NCBI GenBank assembly: GCA_023238725.1 | Contig: CM041533.1 | Location: 26,935,068 to 26,999,067, forward strand | Reading direction: 5' to 3' | DNA length: 64,000 nt | Origin: Scortum barcoo | Lineage: Eukaryota; Chordata; Actinopteri; Centrarchiformes; Terapontidae | Shown here: positions 21,700 to 34,718 of the stretch, piece by piece | How the letters are laid out: each line of letters opens with the position of its first letter | How positions within the stretch are numbered: the first letter of the stretch is position 1 | Notes under the pieces: model-generated | Database searches by the model: none | What the model was told of the DNA's origin: nothing | Seen by the model: the letters and a program-made list of their open reading frames with translations, nothing else | Position numbers and translations under genes: made by a program

Positions 21700-22240
21700 G
21701 TTAGCGACATAGCAATATTGCTTTGTTGGTCAATCCACCTCTAAGGTTCAGATTGAAATATCTCAACAAATAAATGGTTGTGAAGTTTGGAACAGATGTT
21801 CCAAAGGTGATGATGAATCCTATTGTCTCTGATGATCCTTAGGTGTCAATTTTTGTTCCACCATTTGATTTACATGTTTGGCTTTAATTAAAAAAAATCT
21901 TATTAAATTTCAACCCCAGAGGATGAATTCTAATGACTGTCATGATCCTCTACCTGTCCTCTAATGTCACCTGGTTAATGTTTTTTAGTCAAATGTCTCC
22001 ACGACTTTTAGACTGATTCAGACATTTGTACCTCACTCAGGATTAATCTTAATATGTTTGGCAATTCTTTGATCTTTCCTGTAGTGCTGTCACAAAGTCC
22101 AAATATTAATTTGCCCAATACTTTGGTTTCCAAAAAAACCTGCAAAGCTAACAATATTCCCAGTAGTCTTAACTCAACATGTCTGTGTTTAGCGCTATTT
22201 ATGTCCATTAGTTTATTACAATAACTTACAATGGTAGATG
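21700..22240 (+). repeat. Dispersed teleost repeat with copy B of the ~120-bp unit
   Basis: Copy B (21919-22036) repeats copy A (21035-21171) with a few changes. The preceding text (GAAATATCTCAACAAATAAA, TTGTGAAGTTTGGAACAGAT, GATGATCCTTAGGTGTCA) has the style of the same degraded multi-unit repeat. Copies A and B probably flank later insertions, including the Expander-like tail. Confidence 0.55.
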
Positions 22241-23669
22241 GGCCAAATGATTTTCAAAAAATACCTCCAAGCATTCGGTCTTTTCAGACTCACTTAGTCT
22301 TTTAAAATGTCCAAGTTATTTACAGAAGCAATTTGGCAAGTGCTCAGGTCCCCCATGCAGAGGTAAGTGGCACCTGGCTGTCCTGAAAGAAGAGGGAATG
22401 TGATTAGGACTGAGTCACCATCCTTAACGAGGAAATGGCGAGAAAAAAATAAACTTAAAACCAGGCATTCTCCAAAATAAATAAACCACAGTGCAACAAA
22501 GTAGATTCAGTGTAACAAAATATCTACAAATGCATCCAAATTTTAAAAACAGACTAACAATTTATTGCTAGAAAAATGAGAAAAGTCTAGTAATTGTTGT
22601 TTGTGGATTCATGTTTTTGCCATTTTACACAGCATATCATCCCTACATGATGAAGGCACAGCAACTACACACTGCTTTGGATTGTGTTTTTATGTTGATC
22701 TATTGGTATTTATCACAGATAATATCCAGCCAATTAAAATAATTTCACATTTTGTCAAAAACTAAAATGATTTCCACGTATCCTTCATTGTGGAAGAGAA
22801 CTGGGAGAATTGCATATCTAAATACAATTCTTGAGTATTGTATTGTATTCTCCAGAGTTCTCAATTATTACAAACTGTTCCTCTTGAATGAAATAGGCAG
22901 CACGGTCCATTTTGTGTGGATGAAGAGTAAAGTAGAGTACCAAATGCCCCCATTAATGAGAATGCACACAGAGACTGATGAAAACCTGGTTAACAATGAA
23001 AGTTGATAACTAGTGTTATAATATGTGTTGTCACTGATAAACCACTGTGGTGGATATGATACAGTCATCTCATAGTTCCTGAACTGTCTGAATGTGTGAC
23101 TGGTGCACGGTGGGCTTTGGGACACCAGGTGCCACAGAGGATACTCCGTCAGTACCTCCAAATCTGACTAGGTAAGGCTAAGACTCCTTTATCCAAAATG
23201 TCTGCCAAACAACACTATTATAAAAGCTATTAAAAAAAGTTCATCTGATTTCCTGCACAACAGCAGGAAATCATGTGGACATTTGTTTTAAATAGCTCTT
23301 ATTTGTGTTCAGATTTCTACCAGTCTCTGAATTCTGTCTGTCTGTGGAGGTGTATCCAATCACTGACTGTTTTACATGAGCTGAAATGGCTTTGCCCTAT
23401 TCATATGATGTAATTTCTGTTTAAAAACAGGTTGGCTGGGCTGTCCTACATAGTCCTAAAATGTAAAGCAATGAAACCTCAGGTAAGGAGAGAAAAATGG
23501 TTTGATTTTTCTCAAAGACTCTCAAAGGTTACGGTTAAGGATAAGCTGTTTCCCAGGAAGGTACAGTGTTCATATCATTGTGTGTTTTAAATAAGTCTTA
23601 TCAGAATAAGTTATGCAACTTACACTGACCGACATTCAGTGTCTGACTTTGAAATAAACCAAACTGGTT
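22241..23669. other. Unannotated non-coding stretch
   Basis: AT-rich. No gene, RNA gene or named repeat was recognised. Confidence 0.4.
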
Positions 23670-23673
23670 AATA

Positions 23674-23734
<61 letters not shown>

Positions 23735-23746
23735 GTATATATATAT
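23670..23746. repeat. (TA)n microsatellite
   Basis: About 77 bp of alternating A and T with three G interruptions near the ends. The dyad can extrude as a cruciform and is a likely place for assembly length error. Confidence 0.97.
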
Positions 23747-26700
23747 TCAGTGATTATCAGACTGACTTCTTCAGGACTTTGATTCAGTTAGCCTGAAGCA
23801 CAGGTATGATGCTATTGATCAATTATTTATCAACAATGTGAGCTGAATCCGACAGACGCATTAACAACATAAACAGAAGAGAAACGTCTTTGTTCCAGGT
23901 GAGGCAGCCCACCTCCACTATAATACACTCTGTCAATTCCTCTAGTCCCGCCTCTAGTCTCTCCCCCTAGTCCCACTTCATTTCATCCATCCAATCACTG
24001 CCCACTGTCCTGGCTCACTTTTGCTTCTCTTCCCACTGATAAACCAGACCTTTCTCTGATTCTCTTTGTTGCTCATCTCACAGACCCCCACCACCATTCC
24101 AGCTCCTCCTTCTACCAGATGACTCAAGACTCTTGCTGGGTCAGGCCCTGCTGAGCACTCTGCCAGGATCTGTCCCAGATTTCAACCACAAGAGCTGTGG
24201 AGTCTGAGTTAGCACCAGAACTCTCATAATAATAATAATATCATAATATCATGATGCATCTCCTTCATGGCGGCAGAGTCTCTCATTCTAGTTGAATAAC
24301 TGTGCAGAGAAAGACTGCACGGAGCTCAGTTAACACCTGCTGTATGCTTGGAGAGACACCACAGACAAATCACTTCCTTTATGGTTGGTTAGGTCTAAAT
24401 TATACCCTGAGCCTGAGACAAAAGTAGAAAAAGCCATCTTACTTTCCTTTCCTTGAAACTGACTTGATGCTGAAGTGGCAAATCTCCTTTTCAGTGTCAA
24501 CTACAAATACATGTTTGAAATGAATTTTGTTAACTGTAAACTATAATGTCCAAACCTATAATTGGAGTCAGCTAAACCATGTGAAGCTTTCAGAGGGTGG
24601 GGGGGTGGGGGGGCAGAGAGGGCTCCATACTGATAATAGCCCTTTATATTTACACCTGGTATTAATGACTTTCCTATTATTCATGGTATTACTGTTATTC
24701 TAATTCTGCCTGCATCATGGTAAGATCGCAATATGTACATTAGCAAGGCAGAACTAATGGACTTGTGTGTCTCAGTTCAAGGGAATCAAAGCAGATTACT
24801 CTCAAGGGACTTAAACAATGCACAAGACAAGGTTCACTGGACACACAGCTAAAGGCATCAATGGGCAACGTCCTTGTAGCTTTGCCAACAAACAGGGTGT
24901 GACAATAGCATCAACCCAAATGCAGGTAGATTTCAGCAGTGGAGTGTAACATCATCACTCTTACTAGCCACTTTTGAAGGTGGCGTACACGCGCATAAAA
25001 TCACTTGTAGTGCTGCCACTCAGCCTCCTCTAATAATTAATTAAACATAATAATTCAGCCCAATCATCACTTAAGTATCTATCATTCAAAAGAGGCAATT
25101 AAAACAAACGTAATGGTCAAAGTTGTCAAATTGGCATTTAAGTTTTGATGATTGATTCACAATGTCAACTCATCAGTTGAGTAACATGTAAGAAATTGTT
25201 CCAACTCAAAAGATGACTTCACCTTCCTGTAGCCTTTAAGAGGCACAATGATTTTTTTTCCTCCAGCTAATGTTAACTAGTGTGGTCCATTATAGCTGAT
25301 CAATGGATGTAATCTTGCCACCATAGAAACAGTGGTTACATCACCTCAGAAACAAGATGCAACTTAACCGTGCACATGCATGTGTGTGCACTTACCTAAG
25401 CAACACCACACCTCTGCATACAATATAAAGTAAAACTCTGTTGTTAGGACGTTTATGAATTTTTATTGATTAGTTTGTTCTTTACTGCAGAGATTTACTC
25501 TATTTTGTATTATTTACTGGCGTTTAATTCAGTTGTCTACTTTTTAAATGTTTTTTGAGTTTTTGAGTTTCTAAGTCTGTTTTTATTTTAGTTTGTTAAT
25601 CCTATTGACCCTGTACCACTTTAATGCAATAAAAAGCTACTCTCTTTGTGTCTTTGTCTGAATACTGGTATCTATACAGAAGGAGCTTTACACTGAATAT
25701 GAGTTGTAAGGGTTGTAAATCTAACTAAGTCAACTTTAAAGACATAAAATGATAAAGATAAAAATGCTACAGATAAAATTAGCACTTGTGAAAATGCTGA
25801 TTGGCTAGTAACTTGGAACACCACTAGCCACAGTGGCTGGTGAGCACTAAAGTTAACCTCAAGCCCTGCTAACTATGCTAATTTAACTTTACTATACAAA
25901 GGTAATTGGGGTCAATGGAGGTGCATGTTAGTGGTGGTATTAGCTGGATAACCCCTTTCTATCAGCAGACTCTTGGTACTTGGTCTTGGTCTTGGTACTT
26001 TTCCCAGCTGTAGTTTTTTGACAGCCACCTGGAAGTAGCAAGAGTTAGGTGTTAGGTGGCATTGCAACATGTTGGGTTGGTTGTTTTCTAGAGGAATGTG
26101 GCCAAGGTGTGCATGTTGCATTTAGACCTGACTGAGGTCAGATCAGATCAAGGTACACCATGTGCTAATTGAGGGATGTTGGGTAAAACCAATAATTTTC
26201 ACTAGGGTTTTGAATATGGTAGTGTATAAAGGCATAGAGAAGAATTTCCAGAGATATAAGAACCGTATCTACAGGACTTTCTGAGCCTTAGAAAATGTAG
26301 ATTATTGGCTTTTGTAACTCCTATGATTATTCCTTGTCTTATAATAATGCAGTTTGGAGCTAGCTTGCATTATGCTTTGGAGGATGCAAACAGGAGTATA
26401 ATGTCGCCAGTAGTTAGCTTTGGGCTACAGTGTGAATCTGATTTGTTCGTCTGTGTTTTATATTTTGATATATCAACACTTCAGTATCAAAAAGTACACT
26501 TCAAACAGTAAATGTAGGCAGAATTAACTAGTAGCAGTTTGTGATTGCATTGTAGCTATGGATGCAGAGAAAACTATCACTGGATTACTTGGACACTGGA
26601 CACTGTGTCCAAACCCCCTTTTTCTTCAACAGTAGAGGAGTGTGTAATCCAAAAATAGGACAGCAGCGCATCAGAGGTGTTTATATGCTAGGTGTCTTCA

Positions 26701-28164
26701 CAAATTCACAAAAAAAAAAAGGTATACTCAGACATGTTGTGTTTTCAGTGAAATTTACATCCTAAATCTCATTACAAGGACTAAATGTAGCAGGCAGATG
26801 CACACAGAGAGCATTTTTGCAGCATTCTAATAAAGTTCTCTCACTCTATTCACTAGGTTATCCGAGGTGAAGCTTTAAGTGGGCGTATAGTTACATGACA
26901 ACAAAAGCTCCAACAAATTCTGCCTTTGTGACAGGCCTCAGATCAATTTTCTTATCATTCTTAATGTTTATTTTAAAGACCTAATTTACTCTAAGTTACA
27001 TTTCACATTGAAATGACAAAATGACAAACATTTTCAATGTAGAATATGAAATCTAATTTAGATATAAATGTGTTTACTCGATGCATCTTGCAGATCTTTG
27101 CAATAGACACATGTATAGCTGAATGACAGTACGTGGGTGTCATGTGGGTCAAAGTCTTTGGTAGCTTACAACCATGGCAGATCTTTTCGATTCTTTTCTT
27201 TCTTTATGTAGCCTGATTATGCAAATTTTGTATTTCTTTCCAGTTTCCAAACATGTATGATTCTTGTTATGTAACGTAAGGAGGGACCTGTGAGGTTACA
27301 GTTCCAGATTAGAAAAACAGAACATTTGATTTAAAGGGCACATGCAGCAATAGCAATAACACTAGTCAGGTGAACACTGAAACAGTTTTTCCTCACTGTA
27401 ATCATGCCTCTTGTTCTTACTGCCCACTGGATGATCCCTTCCTGATGTGTTCCTCTGGTGTTAGTGATTGGAACAAAATCCACAGTTACTGGGTGAAAAA
27501 ATGAGTCAAATCAAAGAACTATCCTCTATAAGTTTTTAGTATAACTTCCCCTCTTTGTGTTGACCTACTGTGCAGCTCAGTAAGCAAACTCTGTCCGGGG
27601 AAACACAGAGAGGCACTGGAAGTAGCTACTAGACAGCAGCTACCGTACTGGCACATTCTATATTTTAGGGAAAGACAAAGAAGGGATGTGAGAGAGCCAG
27701 ATGGACATGTAGAATCAGAGACAGAGATACTTGAGCAGACTGAGCAGATGGCACAAGGAAACAGCAACTTGAGTGGAGTCTTCTGGAATCACATTCTGAC
27801 ACAGTGGCAGCTGCTTCCGCGGCCCCAGGCTAGCACAGGGTAAATTAGCCTAAAAACAGGCTAATGTGACCTAAAAACAGGTTTAATGTGCCAAAAGGTG
27901 ATCTCAACCCGACACATAACCAAAACAGTGAGGATCTGGACTTGAACATTCTGTGGAAGCTCTCAGTCTAATAACCCCTTGCCAAGAGTCCCAGCTAAAA
28001 GGTCATTAAGGTACATTCAATGATCATGTTTTTTTTTATATCTCATACAGTAATATGAGTCCATGTGGTTGGAGCTGGTATGGTGCTCTCTTGATAAACA
28101 ATTAATTTCTCTCTTATACTCATTCAGAACACACACAGAAAACCACACTCCATGGGTACTGCAT
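23747..28164. other. Unannotated non-coding stretch
   Basis: No gene was recognised. Small simple patterns include ATAATAATA (about 24228-24250), the G-rich tract listed separately, and a CTTGGTACTT/CTTGGT tandem at about 25970-26000. An AATAAA follows a T-rich stretch near 25629, but no coding sequence precedes it. Confidence 0.4.
24594..24615 (+). repeat. G-rich tract with G-quadruplex potential
   Basis: GGGT followed by GGGGGGGT and GGGGGGG gives enough closely spaced G triplets for an intramolecular quadruplex on the plus strand. Confidence 0.8.
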
Positions 28165-28396
28165 AGAAAGACAGAGAACCACTCACACGTAGGGGCAACT
28201 TGGAGTTGCCAATTAACATAACCTGCATGTCTTTGGATTGTGGGAGGAAGCAGGGAAGAACCCACATGCAGGCACAGGGAGAACATGCAAACTCCACACA
28301 GAAGAAGGGCCCGTGTCAACCAGGGGATTAAACCCAGAACCCTCTTGCTGTGAGGCAACAATGCTAACCACTACACCACTGTGCCGCCCCAACAGT
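28165..28396 (-). mobile_element. Expander/RTE-like repeat with tRNA-like head, copy 2
   Basis: From 28396 downward the minus strand begins GGGCGGCACAGTGGTGTAGT, followed by GGTTAGCATTGTTGCCTCAC and GGTTCTGGGTTTAATCCCC. These resemble a pol III A box (GTGTAGTGGTTAGC) and B box (degraded), i.e. a tRNA-derived head. Next comes the same TGGAGTTTGCATGTTCTCCC body as copy 1 at 21.3 kb. This composite is common in teleosts. It is not a tRNA gene, because the fold beyond the boxes is lost. Confidence 0.65.
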
Positions 28397-28439
28397 AGAA
28401 CATGAGACAGATAATCTGTGATAATAATCAGATAATCTG

Positions 28440-28506
28440 CCTCTAAGGTCATCAGACAAGAATCCACCACACCTGAATCAAAACAACCAATCAGAGCAGA
28501 GTATCT
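28440..28506. repeat. Flank word shared with 21499-21565
   Basis: Second copy of the CCTCTAAG...CAACCAATCAGAGCAGAGTA unit, in the same orientation, again beside an Expander-like body. About 40 nt unrelated to copy 1 lie between body and word here. Confidence 0.7.
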
Positions 28507-28512
28507 TAGCAC

Positions 28513-29773
28513 GCGCTAAGGTAGTAGTGGAAAAAAACAGTCAACATCAACAACAAGCGAAAAGGCCCATCTCTCCTTTGTCAACAGCGGTTTACACAGA
28601 CGATAAGTGAGCTGAAATCAACGAACAGCATTCTGACGCTGGCTCTGCTGAGAGGACTGAGTGGAGGGCAGTGACGGCTTCTGTGGATCTGTTTGTTGCA
28701 CACTCTGTATGGTAAAATGCACAGACACTGTGTAACTGTTATTGTGTGTCATTTCTGTTGGCTGCTTCCTTGGCAATACCATAAAATAAAATGTGTTTTT
28801 ATTTCCTGTGGTTTTAACACTGTTTAATCAGAAGTCATTTTACACTAATGCAACAGAAATGAATGAACTTTCACTGTTTCATTACTACTGTGTTCACAGA
28901 TGGGTACTTTAACTGATATTTTGAACAACACAAACATTCGTATTCCTTTTCACCTGTTAGAACTGTATCATAATTTATGTAACATCCCCAAAACAAGTGA
29001 TTCTCAGTTCTGAAAAAGAGCTGTAGTCTGAATCTTAAGGACTTTCTGGATATTTTACCCTAACTTTCTTGCCTATATGTTGGTACTGAATGTAAACTGG
29101 TGAGGGTCCAGGATAGCTGGTATGTTATTTTTGATGTTATATATATGTCTTATATGGGTGCCACAGGGCACCAATGTAAACATAGAGCCCCAGATATGTA
29201 CTATGTCAGTTGGTTTGTGGGATTTTGAGTAAAAATACATTGAAAGTTTGTCAGAGAATAAGCATCACTGACTTGCAGTAGGACCCTGTATAGAGATTTC
29301 TGAGATGTTTTTCTCTAACAATAAATAACTCAAATAAAAATACTAGGATGTAAACTCGATGTGGACTGAGCAAAACTCATTTCCTAGAGCTAAAATTCAT
29401 TCCTTTTTAAAACTGCTGGCATTTGTTAAACAACACAGTATACTGGAGGCAATATTCTCCCACCCATTTGCATTTTTGGCATCTAAAATTATCTGCCTTC
29501 TCTGTGTATGTAGGAACCTTAGGGTGAATGATCCTTGGGTTTTGCAGTCACGATGATTAACCAGATCCAGCCCATATTATTAGAAATAACTCTTCACATC
29601 TTGGTATAAAGCATGCAGCTGATCTAACTGGTAAAAGGCTACAGTTCAGTCAAACCACAGAGCAGTAAATCATTCAGTAATCTATCTACCTGCCAACCCG
29701 CCGGAATAGGACAAATAAAAAAACAGGTTAATCTGTGCTATAATTTAGAAAGTAGCACTGCATTCGAACAGCA

Positions 29774-29774
<1 letters not shown>
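28513..29774. other. Unannotated non-coding stretch
   Basis: No gene or repeat was recognised. Confidence 0.4.

Positions 29775-29812
<38 letters not shown>
29775..29812. repeat. (TG)19 microsatellite
   Basis: An uninterrupted TG run of 38 bp. A second, interrupted TG patch lies near 30080-30106. Confidence 0.97.
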
Positions 29813-29813
<1 letters not shown>

Positions 29814-32800
29814 ATGCTGTTTAGGTAACTAAGCACTTAGTTGTCCCATATATCCACGCAAAGACGGTTGAAGGTAGGAACCAGGCAGGTCATGAGATGT
29901 CAGACCTGTTTGGTTCAGTTAAAATGAATACTGGTACTTTGTCTAGGCTGGTGTGAAAGCTGTCAACTGTCAACAATATTATATTTTTATGGTCTAAAAC
30001 ATAATTATTTATAAAATATATGTGGCTTTTGAATGTCACTTTGTATATATTTATCTCCTTGAAACTGTATTAAATAGCAGTCTGTGTGTGTGTATGTGTG
30101 TGTATGTTTATTCTTACATTTTGACTTTCACATTGGACTGTCTCTGCTGCTTGCAATATGTCCACGCACTCTCACCCCGAGGATCAATAAGTCTTTTTTG
30201 ATATAGCACAAATACATATAAAATTTTAAAAGGTCTGAATAGCATTTCCTCTGCAGGGGTCATCTCTCTGACCCAGGTTATTCAGTATAGACTTTATTTG
30301 TCCACCCTCAGTTCTTAACTCACTGCTGTGCCTTGAGTGGTGTGACACAACTTCAAAACCTGTGATCCAGCTCTTAGCTATAGTAGTTTTGACAACAAGT
30401 GCAGTTTGTGACACATGAAATCATGTTGGTGCATGTGAAGACTGTGTGCTCTGTGTGAAGTGTATTTACACTTCATTCATACTAAAGTATTTATTCTCTC
30501 ATGTTCCTTTCTAAGACAACTAATGTGGAATCTCACATGCATGTTTCAAACTGTGCAGTGCTGCTGCACAAGCATGATGTTATGTGCTTTAAGACAGCTT
30601 TAACAATGTGCCTTTGCGGTAAATAATGAAACCCAGCTTTACAGCTGCCAACAGGCGAGGTAAGCTTTTCAAATTGTGCACGTCCGCATACACACAGTGT
30701 ATGCCCTCTTGTATGAATGACCCACTCAGGCCACTCTTTCCTTTTGCAGGGTGATTCAGTTTGGCACTTGAAAAATGAAAAGAGAGAGAGAGAAAAGGTT
30801 TGAAAAAAACAGAAGTCGACAATAGTCACTGTGCAGAGAGAAGTTGTTGCCTGAAGGCTGAAAGAAACCACTCTGACTCCCAAGAGAGACATTCTTTTTT
30901 AAAGCAAACTAGCGCCTAATTGGAAACATCACTGGGGTCAATATTGTATCGAGGATCTGCCAAAGAAAAAGCTATGTTCCATTCCTCAAGGCCTGGACAG
31001 ATGGCTTTTCCAATTCACTTTCCACTGTGGCAGCCAGAGATGTGAAAAAGACAATGTAAGGATTTGACTTTATTATTCATTTATATTGACTGAGTACAAG
31101 AAGGGCTCAATACAAGCTCACAGTTTTAAGAACTTCTCCTGTATAATTGTTTTTATGAAACAAAGTCAGACCCCACAATATACACATGCAGTATGTTCCC
31201 TCAGACTGACATGGTGTAATCTTGTTTTTGATATTCATTACATTTATTTTACTCTGAAAAAAGAAAGTAGTACATGAAGAGATTTAAAAAAAATATTTAT
31301 ACTGAAAACAAGAGTTTGATCATTATCATTATTATTGACACTATGACAATATTGTTGGAATAACTCAGGAAATAAGAAACAAGAACATTTTCATCTTGAC
31401 TGTGAATTTCAGTACATTAAAAATGTCTGCCAGGAAGTATTTCTCCAAATAGAGAAGTCAAGCAGAAAATACCAAGATGCCAAAAGACACAGAACAGTAC
31501 ATCTTAAATGCTGTTGAACACCACAGGATGTGGGAGTGCTGTGGGTGCTGCAGTACTCCCTATAATCAGGCACCAATGATTATTTCTAATTAATGGTTTA
31601 AAGTAATCTATACATTCAGTGTAATTCTGTGGTTTATCTCCTAGGTCTATAGAACTAACTAACTTGGACTGACAGTTCATCAACCTATGAATGTCTCCTA
31701 CGTGGGTTAAATATGTGTTCTGTACATCCACATAATATGCTCCTCCACTGTAGAAAATGGATGTATTGTCATGGCGCTTTATTACTGAGCTATTATTAGT
31801 TTATTACTACTATTATAACTCACCTACTCACAACAGTTCTCTGACACGTGCTCACACATCATCCCTCCTTCCGTTCCTTTCATGCTGAGTTCAGTTTCCC
31901 GCTCTGTGTAGTTGCTGTGGCTACTATGAAGTGCATTTGTGTTAAAGTTTTTTCTTTCAGTTCAGTTCTTGATTATGAAATGGCATTCCTCCTCACATAA
32001 CAGACTTTTAAAGGGTTTGATTTCCTTACTTCAACGATTGGGAAATGAAACAGTATTTAAAATGTAAATGATTTTCTTCCATATGCAAATGAATTTTACT
32101 TCTCAGAAAGCAGACAGATGTCTTAAGAACTCCTGGTGTATTCAGCCATCCCACTGCAGAGCAGCAAACGCTAGTTGGTCCACACATCTGCTATAACCTA
32201 CTGATGTGCTTTGACATTCGACCTTGAGGTATGTGTGTCTTTCTGTGTGTGTGGGCTGTATGAGTATGAGAGAGATAGAGGAAGAGTGAAGACAGAGTGA
32301 CAGCTGACAGCCCTGCAGGCGGTCAAACAGCAAACTCCCCGCAGCCATGACATCCTCCAGTCAGCAGGCTACAACACACACTCAACCAACCAATGACTGT
32401 CCCTGTGCTCCTTTTTTGTGTGTGATTGTTGATTTAATATCGCTCTTCATTTGCCAACCCTTAAGTTCATATGATGCTTTACAAACAGACTTTCAAATCT
32501 TGTGCACCACTGCTCTGTTTTAGTTTCATTTCATGGGTGAACTATTCAATATTCCTAAAACAGCACTGTGAAGTTAGAGGGAGAGAGGCTTTTGATTATT
32601 TGTCTCTCAGCCTCTTTTGCCATTTTGTTTTTGTGTCTGTAAACGCTACTGCATTATAACCATCTAACAGGAAAAATCTTGGGCGAGTTAATATGTTTCC
32701 ATCAGCCAAAGGGGGAATAGAACTAATAAGTGCAATGATTCTCTATGATAATAAAAATATAGTTGATGACATTGTGAATAACAAAAACACGGCAAAGATA

Positions 32801-33179
32801 CCATCATGGAAACTTTGTGATTGCTAAATGATAGAAACAACAAGTATCAGTGGCCTAATAACAATAGTCAAATAAAACAATGACACAAATGTAATCTAAA
32901 AAATGAAAAAGTTGTGATATTGTTTTGCAGTGATATAAATGGGTGAAAAACCTTTTCGAGAGCAGGCAAAGAGTAAAAAAAAGATCAGATTTTTGAGGGT
33001 CTCTTCAGTTGATAAAAATCAGATTGAAAACCTTGATATTACACCCAGGTTTCTGTTTACAGCTTCACATTTATGGAGATGAGATAGTTTTGCAACATAA
33101 GGATAAACTTTTCTTTATTTTCATTTTTTTTTCATTTAGCTGGAGTAAGTTTTTGGACATACAGCACTTAAAAAATAAA
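29813..33179. other. Unannotated non-coding stretch
   Basis: No gene was recognised. The segment 30895-31060 is of higher complexity with TAATTGG-type homeodomain words, so it is a conserved-element candidate only. Confidence 0.35.
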
Positions 33180-33514
33180 TTACGATAAATCACAGGCTTT
33201 TTCTGGGACATAAATTTCTATGTCATTAGCATAACAGTAGTTCTGGATTCAATGTTTTTGTGTATTATACTTTAAGTCCCAGTGGCAGAATGTATTCACA
33301 GAATAACAATGGATCAAGGATAGAACCTTGGGGAACACCACTGGTCAAAGAGCCCACAGAAGAAGAGGCATCGCCAATGATTACTGAGAAAGATTGTTTG
33401 ATAAATTAGATTGTAACCAGTCCAGAGTAGTGTCCTGAATGTCCAGCAGTGTCAAATGTAGAACCCAAATTACAAAATATTAAGATTGAATGATCACCAG
33501 CATGAGCTGTAAGT
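33180..33514 (-). mobile_element. LINE reverse transcriptase fragment (L2/CR1/jockey type)
   Basis: Conceptual reading of the minus strand shows SGVPQGSILDPLLF, the conserved RT motif of non-LTR elements. It is followed by CYANDIEIYVP, a mutated form of the CYADDTQIY active-site block: Asp to Asn at the first catalytic position. Stops and shifts abound, so it is an old 5'- and 3'-truncated copy. A plus-strand A run (33515-33532) abuts its upstream edge. Confidence 0.75.
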
Positions 33515-33532
33515 AAAAAAAAAAAAAAAAAA
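33515..33532. repeat. A18 homopolymer
   Basis: An uninterrupted run of 18 A on the plus strand at the edge of the LINE fragment. A similar run (34073-34089) lies 540 bp to the right. Confidence 0.95.
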
Positions 33533-33993
33533 TCATTCACCGCTTTAGAGCAGTTTCAGAGAGCTGATGTGAACAGAAACCTGACGGAAATTCATTCAAT
33601 TTTTATTTTTTGTATTTGATACATTTTGTGTATTGTAATGATAGACTGTATATAAAGATGTCTCAGTTTACCTCCCAGTGTAAATAAGTAAAGCCAAAAT
33701 ATCTAATAATCTAATAATAATGCCAAGTGAAGTTTACATTCACTGTTTGACACCAAGACACATTGTATGATTCCTTGAGGTCTGACAGATATATTGCATG
33801 TGTTTACTTGCAAAACCATTTTCTGTGATATTTTAAATCCTGTGTTGTTTACATCCATGTTCACTTGCAACTACTCTTCTTCTTCCCTTGTTTGCACCAA
33901 TACCGATTGTTACAAACTGTTCATCGGTAGAAAAGCATGAAAGCAGGGAATGTGTATTGCATCACCCACACACTTGTACATGTGTCATACGTG

Positions 33994-34014
33994 AGTCCCA
34001 AACTGGGAACCACT
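33994..34014 (-). repeat. Lone hAT-like terminal sequence
   Basis: The minus strand reads GAGTGGTTCCCAGTTTGGGA, close to the CAGTGGTTCCCAACC terminal repeats of hAT elements. No partner end was found nearby. Another such end starts at 43245. Confidence 0.3.
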
Positions 34015-34509
34015 CACCCAAACACTGGTCCATAGTGTCATCAGTTGACAGATACTCTACAGCGTAGCTTTGAAAAAAAAAAAAAAAAACCCCACCTAAT
34101 TAAGACATATTTAATTATTTTAAAGCAACATTAAGTGATGCTTGTCAACGAGAAGGCAGTTTTATGGTCAGTACAAGAGAGCACAAAATAGACAGAGCAT
34201 GCAGGCACAGTATGATGGTGGGTCACCAGTGTTTTGGCAGCACAAAGATCCAATACACACTCACTGTGGTTATACACATAAAGCAGAAGAAAACAGACGT
34301 GAAGTGTAAACATTTGGGTTTTGGGTTAATTGATGTGTGTTGTGTGAGTTGCTTGCCAACATGTGTGTGACAGCTTGATTGATTAAAATAGGAGTGTGGC
34401 TGTACTGTACTGAGACGACTGAAGAAAGCCTCCTTGTATGTATACGCCTTAATAGTTGCCCTCTTTTAACTTGTTAGATTTTCAACTATTTTCACAATCT
34501 AAACATTTA

Positions 34510-34716
34510 CAGTGGGTACGGAAAGTATTCAGACCCCTTTTTTAATAAATTTGCAAACATTTCTATATTTCTGTTTTTTCTGTTAAGATGGGGTGCTAAG
34601 TGTACATTAATGAGAAATAAAATGAACTTTTTCGATTTTAGCAAATGGCTGCAATGAAACAAAGAGTGAAAAATTTGAAAAATTTAAAGGGGTCTGAATA
34701 CTTTCCGTACCCACTG
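34510..34716. mobile_element. 207-bp Tc1/mariner MITE with perfect 31-bp TIRs
   Basis: The ends are exact inverted repeats of 31 bp starting CAGTGGGTACGGAAAGTATT and ending in CAGACCCC-type sequence. They are flanked by TA on both sides (34508-34509 and 34717-34718), the target duplication of Tc1/mariner transposition. The interior has no coding sequence. The element is non-autonomous, and the identity of its ends indicates a young copy. The same sequence type is familiar from many fish genomes. Confidence 0.93.
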
Positions 34717-34718
34717 TA

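Noticed and set aside
28330..28396. Second tRNA-like sequence
   Set aside because: It is the head of a dispersed composite repeat. The B box is mutated and it runs into the Expander-like body.
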